Source: Phlyctochytrium arcticum (lineage: Eukaryota > Chytridiomycota > Chytridiomycetes > Chytridiales > Chytridiaceae). From it: 64,000 nt of DNA. Numbering within the stretch: position 1 is the stretch's first letter; every line of letters starts with the position of its first letter. The notes beneath the pieces are model-generated. The model ran no database searches. It was given only the letters and a program-made list of their open reading frames with translations, and was not told the DNA's origin. The position numbers and the translations under genes were made by a program. The stretch covers positions 62,001 to 126,000 of the forward strand of contig JAHLKI010000044.1 of assembly GCA_025602905.1 (NCBI GenBank), in the 5' to 3' direction. Below, one piece after another: positions 10,427 through 20,556 of this stretch.

Positions 10427-11048
10427 ATGTCCTCCACACCACCACCACCACCACCCCTCCCAAACCTTTATACCCTCAAAATCGGTCCGTCCTCCCCTCC
10501 CCCCATTCTCCTTTAAATTACTCAAACTTCTCTATATAGCAACGACCGACGCACCCTGTTTTATCTGCAATAAATTCTCGACGGGCGTTCTAAGTTCACC
10601 CCAAGACTGGTTCTATGTTTGTTTCAGTCATTGTTCTGATCCCGGGTGAGTACAATCCATCTCTACTCCTTCTTTTTTACATAAACTAAATGACACATTT
10701 AGGTTTTGCAAACCCGCCCCTTCATCATCGCCCATCCCATCCGATCAAGCACCACCACCACCACCATCAATACAACCTTCCGTCCTCTCAAAAGTCATGA
10801 CGCTAGTAAGCGGCTCCCCAACCCCCTCCCAACCCCGTCCACCCTCCGGCCAAGCCTTAACTGGCCAGCACTTCATTTTATCCACCAATATCTTTTGTAA
10901 GTCTTTGAAACATATGAGTAAAGGGGAGTATATTGATTTTTGGGTTTTAGATTTACGAGAACAGAATGGGAAAAAAGTGGCCCAACAACGGGCTGCTCAG
11001 AGTGTTGCGCAGAGGTTACCTGCCGTTCCGAGGTCAAGACCCGTATAA
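10427..11048 (+). CDS. VFA1: VPS4-associated protein 1 (VFA1) homologue
   Basis: Four exons join in phase (10427-10484, 10540-10645, 10703-10896, 10951-11048) to give 151 residues. The start ATG sits in a CCACCATGT context. After a Pro-rich leader the protein reads NLYTLKIATTDAPCFICNK and then STGVLSS, DWFYVC and HCSDPGFCKP, which is the Vfa1 signature: a Cys-x-x-Cys pair, an aromatic FYxCxxH segment and a following Cys. The middle is Pro/Ser-rich and the C-terminus a basic helix (REQNGKKVAQQRAAQ). In yeast Vfa1 binds and stimulates the ESCRT-disassembly ATPase Vps4 at endosomes. The product is a little shorter than typical. The gene starts 173 bp after the tRNA. Introns are 47-57 bp. Confidence 0.75.
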
Positions 11049-12784
11049 AAAAAAACCAACGTTGGTTGTTTTCTGGACTCTGATGGGACTATCTGGATTA
11101 CGTTTTGATATATGCCTTACTTTTTTAAATGAGAGACGTGTGTCCAAACCTTGTCAAACCACCATCCCTATATTCCTCCCCCTCTTCATGTCCGCGCAAA
11201 GTACAAACTCCTCTATCCCGTCTCCACAAATCGAATCCTGATGTCATTCAAAAATGAATGAGTAAGGTACAAGAAGACCCAATCCCAAGTTGTTTGTATG
11301 AGCACCGCAAAAAGATCTACTAACGTATGCATGAATGAACTCTTGAAATTCCCACAACGTTCCATCGCCTACTGAGCACTTCCCTTTGAGTATGCATCAC
11401 ATAGCAGAGACAAAAAGAAGATTGAAAAAGTTCAGTGACTTTGATTGACACAATAATTTTCCTGTACTGACATTAGCCCTGCCCATTCCTCCGTCCATTC
11501 ATTTTTCGAGAGTGGGTGGGTCTGTTGGGGGATTCCTTATACCGTCTGATACACAGTATTCCTGCGATGATGACTTGCATGTACCTAATGTATTCCCGTC
11601 TGAGAGGAACAAACACGGGAGCAAAAAAAAATAATCAATTATGGTTTTTTCCTTCCGGCAAACTAGTTACCGACTGACGGGAGAATCCACATATGCGCTG
11701 CAAGTTGGGAGTTGGCCCCAAAAAAAACAAGTTGTTTGCATCAACAATGCCGTGTATCATTTCATGTGCGTGTGGCAGCTCGCTCTATGTTGACAGGAGG
11801 AGAACAACGAGGAGGATGAACAGATTGCCTGTGAAGCGTCATGCTTGCAAATAGCTAAAAACAACAACTATGATACCCAAAGTTTGATTTCCACTGGGTA
11901 ATTTAGTACATCTGGTGTTACTATTTGACGACAAAGCTGTCTTTACAGTCCGGTATATCACCCCTCAGTTGATGGAAAGTACAGACGGTGAGACAAAAGT
12001 TCCAACCAATACTCCATTTTAGCACCATGTAAGTGTTGCTCCCAAAACATATTAGAGATGCTTTTTGATAATTATACAATCAACCACTTTGTTGCCCGGT
12101 GATTTTTGGTAGATGCTGCCTCATGAAGAAGTTTTTGCTTTGGGACTTTCCACACTTGAGTGAGCTTTATGGACCCGACGGGAGTGCAATTTGTAGTAGG
12201 CTCAATTGCCTATTTTTGTAAAGAGAGGTTTGACAAGTACCTATATATACTGCTACTGCAAATGAGCAAAATGGGATATATCTCCCCGCAACCCAATCAT
12301 GCAAATTTACCCCGTTTGGACTATAGTTCCTTCTGAGCCTGTTGGCCACTGTCCTTTCATGGTTTCTGGGAGAAACTTTGTTGTAATGGGGATTCCCAAA
12401 GGATTTCCGATACACTCATTTACCTCCCCAAAAAACGGACTATATATTTGATCAGTGAAAAGAGTTTAAAAGTGGTCCAGTATGCAAGCTTTGAGATGTA
12501 GTGCAGAATTGGACAGAACGATAGGAAAAATCTGGAAAAAGGCTCGTTGGGAAGACGGGAAGCAAGAGTACCGGTTGAAAAATCAGCATCAAATTTGAAA
12601 TGTAGGGAAAGGACAGAACAGAGGTTGAACGACAGACCAAAGAGGGGGGGCAGAAACGAGATCTAAGGAATACCCGGATGAAACCGGGATGAAAATAGGA
12701 CAGGTCACGTGGTCCTATTGACGTCTCCCGGCGTCTCCCGTCTCCAGAAACTTCACCACTCCGTTCCTGAAATGGAAACCCCGG
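11049..12784. other. long intergenic stretch, no gene seen
   Basis: AT-rich sequence with only short frames; an 82-codon minus-strand frame at 12167-12415 has no recognisable content. TATA-like CTATATATA at about 12241 and 12440 and GGTCACGTGG at about 12703 may belong to the F-box promoter. No repeats or RNA genes recognised. Confidence 0.5.
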
Positions 12785-13685
12785 ATGCCAGATGTAAAAT
12801 CAGAACAGGACCAAAGGAGGTTGACAGGGAGTATGGCCATTGTTAGGCTCCCACCCGAGATATCTATCGTGATAATCAAGAAGATCGATCATCGACGGAC
12901 GCTGGTGAACTGCGTTTACGTTTGTCAGTCTTGGAGACGTATTATACGACCACTTTTATACCGACAAGTCACCCTTCGCAACCAAGCAACCTTTGATCTA
13001 TGTCTTGAGCAGTTGACTGCCGAACCCCATCTGGGCAAGCTAGTGCAAAGCTTGATCTTGCTAATATACCGCGATCCATTACCATCCCGTGTTTCTTCTC
13101 TATGGAAGCTATGCCCTAATCTGTGCGCTTTGGTTGCTTGATTCACTGCGCGTCACATATGGCTTACGGTTTCCTTTTAGTAAGAAATTTGTTTCCGATC
13201 AGAACAAGAGAATACCTTATGACGAGATGGTGCAGGATGATCACGTAGAGGCACTCGTCAATAGCTGCAAGCAGCTGGACACCATTTCCATTGTGCCAGT
13301 TTCTGCTTTGACCGACAGAAGCATAGTAGCTATCGCAGCCAATTGTCCCCACCTTCGGGAACTCACCATCCTTAAAAAAATGGCTGACGCTTACGAGATC
13401 ACAGATGCATCCGTCAAGAAGCTAATTGACGGCTGTCCCATGCTGGACGAGCTCATACTGAATGGAACATACATCACCGCCGAGGGTGCGGATTATATGA
13501 TAAATAAGGGCAAGAATCTAAAGTTGCTAGATTTATCGGGTTGCCTCATAAACTCTGATGAAGCCGAGATCCTTGACACCCTTACGCCGCCATGCCTCCA
13601 AGTTTTTACAGAACCCCCTGAACCTGAAGCATTCGAGGACGAGTACTATGATGAATGGTGGGAGGAGGAGTATGATGAATGGTGA
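12785..13685 (+). CDS. F-box and leucine-rich-repeat protein
   Basis: Two exons (12785-13122 and 13181-13685; intron with a GTGCGC donor, phase 2) give 280 residues. An F-box lies at about residues 20-60: LPPEISIVIIKKI, then VCQSWRRIIRPLLYRQV, the usual Leu-Pro start and Trp-containing second half that binds Skp1. After it come AMN1/SKP2-type leucine-rich repeats (LTDRSIVAIAANCPHLREL, ITDASVKKLIDGCPMLDEL, then LKLLDLSGC). The C-terminus is strongly acidic with a YDEWWEEEYDEW tail. By family it would recruit substrates to an SCF ubiquitin ligase; the substrate is unknown. The splice donor is weak, so the junction could shift by a few codons, but the phases match exactly. Confidence 0.8.
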
Positions 13686-14358
13686 AGATTTAGTATCTCC
13701 TCTATCCCTGATGTGTGATGTTGTTTAGTCAGGGGACTAGCTGTGTACCGTACTTGGTTGCTAATTGTATTTTTTGTCAATGCTCCCCCATAGCTGAAAC
13801 CAAACCCTTTTGTCCATGGCATATTTATGAGACTTGTCGTGGGAATAGTCTCGCACTACAACTGAATTTATAAAGTTACAAAGGTGCGATTGGGTGATAC
13901 CCATTGAGCGGCTTTCTTTTGTGCTATAAGACCATGTACATCGCTGGTGCCCTGCATCGCGAGGAGCAAACCTGAGAGGTGTGGCTTGTATGTGGCTTGT
14001 CGGGAGCAGCTGCTCAGCGCAACCCGAGTTTTACAATAGGGAGGCACAGTCATTGTAGCATTAAGTAAGCTGATCCGACCTGGCCGTTTTACTGTACGTT
14101 TTTGCAAAACATTCGTTCACCATCTGTCCATTTCCACGCGATCTTTTGCACTACACACCTCCAGTAAACTCTCGAAACTCACCTCAACCGGTATGGGAAG
14201 GAGACTCTGTGACTTTATCCGAACCTTTTCTGACAGGATCTTTAGTATTCCGACGCGCAAGTGACAGCATGCCGCCGAAGAGGAAGGTGAGATGGGCATC
14301 TTGATCAACTTGAACATCAAGCGCCGCTACAGTCTACTGATCGTAATTCCTTCGTCAT
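13686..14358. other. no recognisable gene
   Basis: Probable 3' flank of the F-box gene and 5' flank of the next transposon gene. CATGCCGCCGAAGAGGAAG at about 14269 followed by GTGAG could be a tiny first exon for the downstream gene. No terminal repeat recognised. Confidence 0.4.
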
Positions 14359-16575
14359 TTGCCTTTTTTCTTGAACCTCGGAAATCCTCAGGCTGTAGGC
14401 TCACGCGTTTGGTTCTATGAAGTGCCTGGAAGAAAGAACGGCAAGTGGTACTTTATACCCGGCTGTTTTGGTTGTGGGACCAAGAACTCCTCACGATTTT
14501 ACAAGTTTGGATATGACGAGCTCGGTAAGCTGGCGATGAATGGTGTGAAGCCTCAGCTTGCGCGTAGGGCCGCTGCCCCGTATGCTTGCGAAGGGTGTCG
14601 ATCTCGATGGTATAAATACGGATTCTTCCGACCTGTGGAAAGTGTACCAGATGAATCGCCGGAAGCAAATGCAGATGAGGATGAAGCCGTAGTCATAATG
14701 ATTGATCATGATGAGCCGGAGAACTTGGATGCCATCACCATTATCACTCCTTCGAAACCGGATGAAGAGGATCCCGCAACGGTCAATGACTTGAATAAAG
14801 CTATGTTGGACTTTATCAAACGTCCTTTCGACGGGAATCCCTTTGTCGATGTCGATGGATTCATTGCGGCATACCCACGTCTGTACGAGCTCAAGGCCAC
14901 CTCGATTGGCTTCAAGGACACACCACTTCAATCCGTGGTCTACAGGGACCGCATGAAGAGAAAAATTATTTTTTCCATCTGCTATGAAGCCCATACCATG
15001 GATAGGAGGTGCGACTATATCAAACGAATCGTTGGACGGCAGATGATCGGTCAGTCATATACCCTGCAGCGATACCTTTCGAGAGTAGGGATCTGCTACA
15101 ATCCGTCAAAGTCGGTTGCCCGTTCAAACGATCTAATCCTGGAGTCGCAAGAAGCCGTGGTGAAGGACATTCTCCAAACAAACCCCCTTCTTGTAGTCAC
15201 GATTGACGATTTTCACTGGTGTCAGATTCGCGCCATACCAAGCACAGCTAATGCGCCAGGCAAGTTTACGAGCGCAAGAACAACTGCCAACTATGCAGTG
15301 AAGCTTCATCGAGACCTCAAACCACTTCCCCCTGGTATTGGAGGTTTGAATGCCTCTCTCCTGCAGGACGTGTCGTGGATCCCCCAGGTCATCGAAGGCC
15401 CCGGAAGCGAAAGCTATGCCAAGTTGCGCAATGGCGAAGTTCTCTCCAAGAAAATGTATGCTTATAGCATGGCAACGAAGGCGGCATCTCAGGAAGACTT
15501 CCATATTATCGGGAGCGATAATAATCCCATGAAGTCAGCTGATGACCTTAAGCCCGTCATGGACAACATAGAGGCTTTTCTGTCCAAAGTAGGCTATCCT
15601 GGCGAGGATCTTGCACACAAACAGTCCTTTGTGCTGGCCGGGGATTTTTACGTATGGATGTACGTCAACAAGCTTCTCAGATCCCCAAAGTACCAGGCTT
15701 TACAACCACATGTACTGGCAGTACCCGACTTGATGCATGTATCACTCAACTCTCAAGAGGCCATCCTCATACATGCTTGGACGCTGATTCATCCCCTCTG
15801 GATTGCTGGGTACCCCGAGATTGAGAACACCACGCCAATCAAGATGCGACCTAAACGCAGAACAGCTATGCTGGCCCTTGCCATGACCGCATGGCAAGAA
15901 TGTCGAGAGGAACTTCTAAAAACCTACAAGTTGGCGGCCAATCATCCTGACGCTACACCCGTCCGCAAGGCTATGATCGATGCCATCTTGTGGGTTTTTG
16001 AGGAGGCTATTCCTCTTTCCGTGGACTGCCCATACTTGTTAGCCAGCGGTGATCTTGGTCAGATCAAGATGTGTCTGCAGCGCCTCTTCCCATTGTTCAC
16101 CCGTCTGGAGAAGAAGAATTACGTGAACATTATCCTATTCCAGCTCGCCCTCTTGGAGAAATTGCCGGCCCACCTCCCACAGGATGTCCTCGTCTCTGTC
16201 CTATTCTCCACGTTTTCCAGCGAAGACCTAGAGGTCTTTCATTCCATCCTTCGCGCTGCTATCCGCTTTTATGATACCAACGATCAAGTGACCCGGAAAG
16301 CGTTCCTTATCACAGCCATGAGGGGGGAATCTGCCCTCAAGCAGCTGGCAGAGATGACTGAACGCGAATTCCAGCTTCGCGGACTTCCGATCCCGACGGA
16401 TGATCATGACAATGATGAAGAAGATGATGATGAGAAGTCCAGTGCACCGCTTCCCTTGGAGAAGGCGATGGACGATGTTGTTCCCAGAATGGTTTCTCAT
16501 CTGAAAGATCTTTTTTCTACCCTTCTATCCTTCTCGTTTGTGATAGTGCACGCTAGTTCTTTGACCGAATTTTAG
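14359..16575 (+). CDS. DUF6589-like mobile-element protein, 3' end altered by a palindromic junction
   Basis: A 738-codon intronless frame. Near the N-terminus it has paired cysteines (GCFGCG and CEGCRSRW, about 75 residues apart), a likely zinc finger. The body has TIDDFHWCQIR near residue 280 and LAGDFYVWMYVNKLL near 425, then a helical region (ALQPHVLAVPDLMHVSLNSQ). This acidic-residue layout (a Asp-rich strand, later a GD in a strand-helix unit) is what I associate with the transposase-like DUF6589 proteins common in fungi, but the match is from memory of the pattern. The C-terminus is acidic (DDHDNDEEDDDE), and the last 12 codons and the stop lie inside the 80-bp palindrome, so the natural C-terminus may have been replaced. 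Confidence 0.5.
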   Translation: MPFFLNLGNPQAVGSRVWFYEVPGRKNGKWYFIPGCFGCGTKNSSRFYKFGYDELGKLAMNGVKPQLARRAAAPYACEGCRSRWYKYGFFRPVESVPDESPEANADEDEAVVIMIDHDEPENLDAITIITPSKPDEEDPATVNDLNKAMLDFIKRPFDGNPFVDVDGFIAAYPRLYELKATSIGFKDTPLQSVVYRDRMKRKIIFSICYEAHTMDRRCDYIKRIVGRQMIGQSYTLQRYLSRVGICYNPSKSVARSNDLILESQEAVVKDILQTNPLLVVTIDDFHWCQIRAIPSTANAPGKFTSARTTANYAVKLHRDLKPLPPGIGGLNASLLQDVSWIPQVIEGPGSESYAKLRNGEVLSKKMYAYSMATKAASQEDFHIIGSDNNPMKSADDLKPVMDNIEAFLSKVGYPGEDLAHKQSFVLAGDFYVWMYVNKLLRSPKYQALQPHVLAVPDLMHVSLNSQEAILIHAWTLIHPLWIAGYPEIENTTPIKMRPKRRTAMLALAMTAWQECREELLKTYKLAANHPDATPVRKAMIDAILWVFEEAIPLSVDCPYLLASGDLGQIKMCLQRLFPLFTRLEKKNYVNIILFQLALLEKLPAHLPQDVLVSVLFSTFSSEDLEVFHSILRAAIRFYDTNDQVTRKAFLITAMRGESALKQLAEMTEREFQLRGLPIPTDDHDNDEEDDDEKSSAPLPLEKAMDDVVPRMVSHLKDLFSTLLSFSFVIVHASSLTEF

Positions 16576-16618
16576 TATATACTAAAATTCGGTCAAAGAA
16601 CTAGCGTGCACTATCACA
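16539..16618. repeat. 80-bp perfect palindrome
   Basis: Two 40-bp arms (16539-16578 and 16579-16618) are exact reverse complements with no spacer; the centre is TAGTATATACTA. The outer parts are TGTGATAGTG and CACTATCACA. The left arm encodes the last codons of the DUF6589-like frame. The right half begins the CACTA-ended element. Confidence 0.95.
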
Positions 16619-17049
16619 GGGCCGGTCCCAACTATACCCAACTATGCGCCAACTATGGGCCAACTATGCGGCAACTGTGAAGCCCGCTATGTGACCTTAT
16701 TATAAGGCCGCTTCTCCACTATGTGACCTTATGATAAGGTCGCCTCCATCAAACATCGAGCCATCTTACACATCATGAATCATCCCTCTCCATATTTCAT
16801 CGAGTGGTGCCGCTTGTCACGGGACGGGACTTCCACATTACACCGGTGTAATACGCTCATTACACCGTGTAATACGCTCACATACGGGACTTCCAGAAAA
16901 TTCACAAATTTCTTCTGTCAAAATTTCACACCTTACAAGTCGGCGAAGAATATTCTCGCTACATCCATCATCCATCATCCATCATCGGGTCGCCGAAGTA
17001 TTTTCACTTTGATTTTATTCACATCTCCCCGCTACATGTACAAATATTT

Positions 17050-17295
17050 TTACAGTGATACATCTTCTTCCTGTTTTATATTATCCACTATCTCCTTCAT
17101 ATCTAATACATTTATCGTTTTCCACCACACATCCGTCTCCACTGTATACTGTTCTTGTAATTCCAATGGTAGAGATTTTCCATCTACTCGCCTCGTCTTT
17201 CTTATATCGAATCGCAGATGTTTCAATATTCGACCTTTCCTAATCTTTATTTCCGTTATTCCCTTTGCCTTCATGTGTGTCTTGACCTTTTCCAA
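17050..17295 (-). CDS. small hypothetical ORF inside the CACTA-ended element
   Basis: An 81-residue frame, basic at the start (MEKVKTHMKAKG, IKIRKGRILKHLRFDIRKTRR) and acidic at the end. Similar coding-like sequence continues in another frame upstream on the same strand, so it may be the last exon of a larger, partly decayed gene. No family recognised. Confidence 0.25.
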   Translation of the reverse strand: MEKVKTHMKAKGITEIKIRKGRILKHLRFDIRKTRRVDGKSLPLELQEQYTVETDVWWKTINVLDMKEIVDNIKQEEDVSL

Positions 17296-17644
17296 GATTG
17301 TCGCATGTCGCTTTATCAGTGTTGATGCTTTCCGGTATTCCTCGGAATGTCCAAGTCTATCAATTCTTCCGCCTTCTTCTCAATAAATGTCGCTTCCATT
17401 CTTCTCCTGCGATGATTGATATTGTCGAATGACCTCTCCGCTATGGAGCGGCCTCTTTACGGGACTTTCAAAACCTTTATAACATTCTCTGTTATCGATA
17501 TTACGAAATCTCGCAATACTATCAGGATCATCAGGATCATCAGGATTATCGATATTACCCCCCGATACTGCTATGCCCCTCTGTGTGTCATATTTGAATG
17601 TCCCGATTCTGCAACTTCTACATATCGATATCATCCCAAAAAAA

Positions 17645-17980
17645 GGTGACACTTTTGGTGACACTTTTGGTGACACTTTTGGTGACACTTTTGGTGACAC
17701 TTTTGGTGACACTTTTGGTGACACTTTTGGTGACACTTTTGGTGACACTTTTGGTGACACTTTTGGTGACACTTTTGGTGACACTTTTGGTGACACTTTT
17801 GGTGACACTTTTGGTGACACTTTTGGTGACACTTTTGGTGACACTTTTGGTGACACTTTTGGTGACACTTTTGGTGACACTTTTGGTGACACTTTTGGTG
17901 ACACTTTTGGTGACACTTTTGGTGACACTTTTGGTGACACTTTTGGTGACACTTTTGGTGACACTTTTGGTGACACTTTT
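17645..17980. repeat. 28 perfect copies of a 12-bp tandem repeat
   Basis: The unit GGTGACACTTTT is repeated 28 times without a change (336 bp). A 29th unit decays into GGTGACAGTTTTTTTT. Because the unit is a multiple of three and only one of the six frames contains a stop (TGA), it produces artificial open frames (GDTF, VTLL, KSVT, KVSP and KCHQ repeats) that are not taken as genes. Confidence 0.98.
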
Positions 17981-17995
17981 GGTGACAGTTTTTTT

Positions 17996-18060
17996 TACTC
18001 CACGTCTCGAGTGAGAGACACTTTTCATTATATATTTCCCTCCATTTTACATGTAGGTGA
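17996..18060. repeat. internal inverted repeat, left copy
   Basis: About 63 bp that include CACTCGAG-like sequence and TTACATGTAGG match, in reverse complement and with scattered changes, the sequence at about 19980-20045. Immediately downstream, GGTGACAGAGATGACAG at about 18056 also pairs with CTGTCATTTCTGTCACC at about 18196-18212. Confidence 0.7.
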
Positions 18061-18451
18061 CAGAGATGACAGTTTTTTTGAGGTAAAGTCCCTGGGGATA
18101 TAGTTTTTTGACTAGTGATAAGTAGTTCACACGTTCTGTGAACTTCTGCTCACTCATAAAAATTCTATACAAAAAATAAACTTACAAAAAAACTGTCATT
18201 TCTGTCACCTTTTTTTTCCCTTCATAGAAATAAGGGCCCCGGGCTGCGCTGCGGGGATTAGCTCTGGTATATGATGGTTAATGCAATGCTAACGGGGGAA
18301 TGGAGTGTACGAGGAAGTTATCATATTAGCGAAAATAAACGAACAGACATGAACGAACAAATTGTCCAGAAAAACGTCATAACAAGTAATACAAACTTGA
18401 AGCAAGGAAAGTTATAAAACGATGAAGAATGGCACTGTCAAAGTAAGGAGG

Positions 18452-19407
18452 CTAATCATAATAATTGCGCAGGCGGTTGTGGGTTGAGAGAGGGGCGTCG
18501 TCGTCGTCGTCGTCTGATTCATGATCGAGCTGCACGACAGGCGACGGGTTATTGGAGCTCCTAGCCATGGAGAAACTGTCGTAAAGCTTTCGAGCCTTGG
18601 CAGGCGGGGTATCCGGGGTATCGTAAACGTCGGCAACAGCAGCAACTTTGGACTTGGGAGGCCGACCACGCCGTTTGCCGCTGGCAGTTAGGGTTGACTT
18701 CGGGGCTGGGGGTAAGGGGTGTATGACTGGTTGGGGCTCCGATTGAACCAAGAAGATGGTGCGCGATGGGGGGGTGGCAACTCCAGAGGACGACGAACTT
18801 GGCGAAGAGAGAGGTGGAAGAGGTTGCGGTTGCAACCGGCCCGGTAGGCTTCCGGCCCCAAATGTTCGCAGCTTTAGAGGAAACAGCGGTGGTTGAGGTT
18901 GAGGGCAGCTTTCCGGTGCCGCCGTTAGTGTAAAAGTTGGTGAAGGCGATTTCCCCGAGAGAAATCAGCTCACCGACCACCTCGACAACGGTATTTTGGC
19001 GGAGAACATTGGCTCTTGGTCCCCAACCTCCGGGATGGGTAACTGTGACGGGCCTGAAGGACTCAACGGTTTCGATAGACGCGGAATAACACCTTAGCGG
19101 ACTCCTTCTGCGTGGAGTGTACGAGTCCGGTGCAACAAACTTGTGCAGGGAAAGGTTCAGCATCGTCGTGGAGGCGGTGGAGAGTATAGATTTGTAATTC
19201 GTCAGTTGTGGGATCGAGGACCGCGGCAACACAGAAGTAGCAGGCATCGAGGACAGGTTCATCGATACGGTTTTGCTTAACCCACACGGATGCGGGGAGA
19301 TGGAGTATGTCGCCACCTACGATGGGGACCACGAGTTGGACATCGAACTTGTACTTGTCCAACGGAGTAAGCTCGACGACTTTGACGATTGAAGTGATGA
19401 TGAGCAT
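18452..19407 (-). CDS. AT-hook protein carried by the CACTA-ended element
   Basis: Reading from ATG 19407, the first frame (to about 19090) encodes a compact beta-rich segment (YKFDVQLVVPIVGG, then ACYFCVAAVLDPTTDELQIYTLHRL). A second frame (about 19100-18780) continues with RANVLRQNTVVEVVGELISLG and FTNFYTNGGTGK. A third (to 18452) has the AT-hook core GKRRGRPPKSK and an acidic run of seven aspartates before a short tail. The composition suggests one gene with two introns or small frameshifts; the joins could not be fixed in phase. The VEVVGELISLG strand pattern is reminiscent of an OB fold, which is inference. An AT-hook would let it bind AT-rich DNA such as the element's own ends. Confidence 0.4.
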
Positions 19408-19979
19408 TATGATGGCGTTGACGGTATGGAAGAGGGAGAAGGGAGTTTGGAATGGCGCTCTTTATGTAGTGAGAGAGGGAGAGGGGCGGAGATAGCAGAA
19501 TCGGTTTGAACGACCTACAAAGCCCAATGGGTAAGAAGGGAAATGCAATGTTTGGCCAAGGTCGCTATGTCCAATCTATTATTGGGGAGGACATGTGAGC
19601 ACAAACATGAACAAACAGCACAGAACGGTCTGGAATGGAGCGGATCCTCATAAGATAGAGGCCATTACAGCCTTCGGCCAATGGTCCCATTGTAGGCAGG
19701 AGGGGAAATGCAAGTTTTGCAAAGGTTACATTGTCGACTGATCTTAATTGAAACGAAAGTGACTATTTACGGCAAGAGCCACGGATGCAAATTAAGGTTG
19801 TTTTTCGTCACAAATAATGAAGCAAACAAGTAACAAGCAGCAAAATATGGTAAGATAAACCTTAAAAAAATGGCAGGTACGAGCTGGAACACCAGAGATC
19901 ATGAATAAGATCGAATATATAAGAGGAATATAAATATGAATGCCCTTGTTTACCTCGAAAAAGCTGCCCCCCCTGCCCC

Positions 19980-20045
19980 CCTACATGTAAAGTGGGGGGA
20001 AATATAAGATAAAAGTATTATTCACTCGAGAGATGGAGTGAAAAA
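19980..20045. repeat. internal inverted repeat, right copy
   Basis: Reverse-complement partner of 17996-18060: CTACATGTAAA, GGGAAATATA and TCACTCGAGA are shared in order. It makes the element a nested inverted structure of about 2 kb around the AT-hook gene. Confidence 0.7.
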
Positions 20046-20556
20046 CACCTGCCCCCCTTTCTGCCCCCCTTTTTTGCTGAACGGGTGAATTGCGAAAGTG
20101 TAGTTTTATCGATAAGCCAGAATTGAATTAAATCGATAATAGAAAATGTTTATAAAAGAAGTGGAAGTCCCGTAGGAAGGCGACCCTGAAAAAGTCTAAC
20201 CCGGTTAGAAAATGGAGCGATTGGAAGGATGCTTACGTAAGCGGATGGACACATAGAATGCGGAATATTGGATAAAAGCATTGGAATATGGGAGAAAATG
20301 GTGTGCAGTATAAAGTAGGGTCGAGTTTATGCGGATATGGTGTAGTGAGGAAGTCCCGTGAGAGGAGCGGCTCGGCTCGATGAGTAATGGAGGGAGATGA
20401 CTGGTGATTTGTAAGATGACTCGATATTCGATGGAGCGACCTGAGATGGATAGCTGATGGATAGCTGATGGATAGCTGGTCAAATAGCTGGTTGAATAGC
20501 TGGAACATAGCTGGTCAAATAGCTGGAATATAGCTGATGGATAGCTGGAATAGCCC

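Noticed and set aside
12167..12415. 82-codon minus-strand frame upstream of the F-box gene
   Set aside because: No recognised motif, no supporting splice sites, and it overlaps likely promoter sequence.
17645..17980. CRISPR-like array
   Set aside because: There are no spacers; the unit is 12 bp and continuous.
17380..18103. Long open frames on both strands over the 12-bp array (repeats of GDTF, VTLL, KSVT, KVSP)
   Set aside because: They exist only because the unit is 12 bp and nearly stop-free; no codon bias, start context or flanking domain supports translation.
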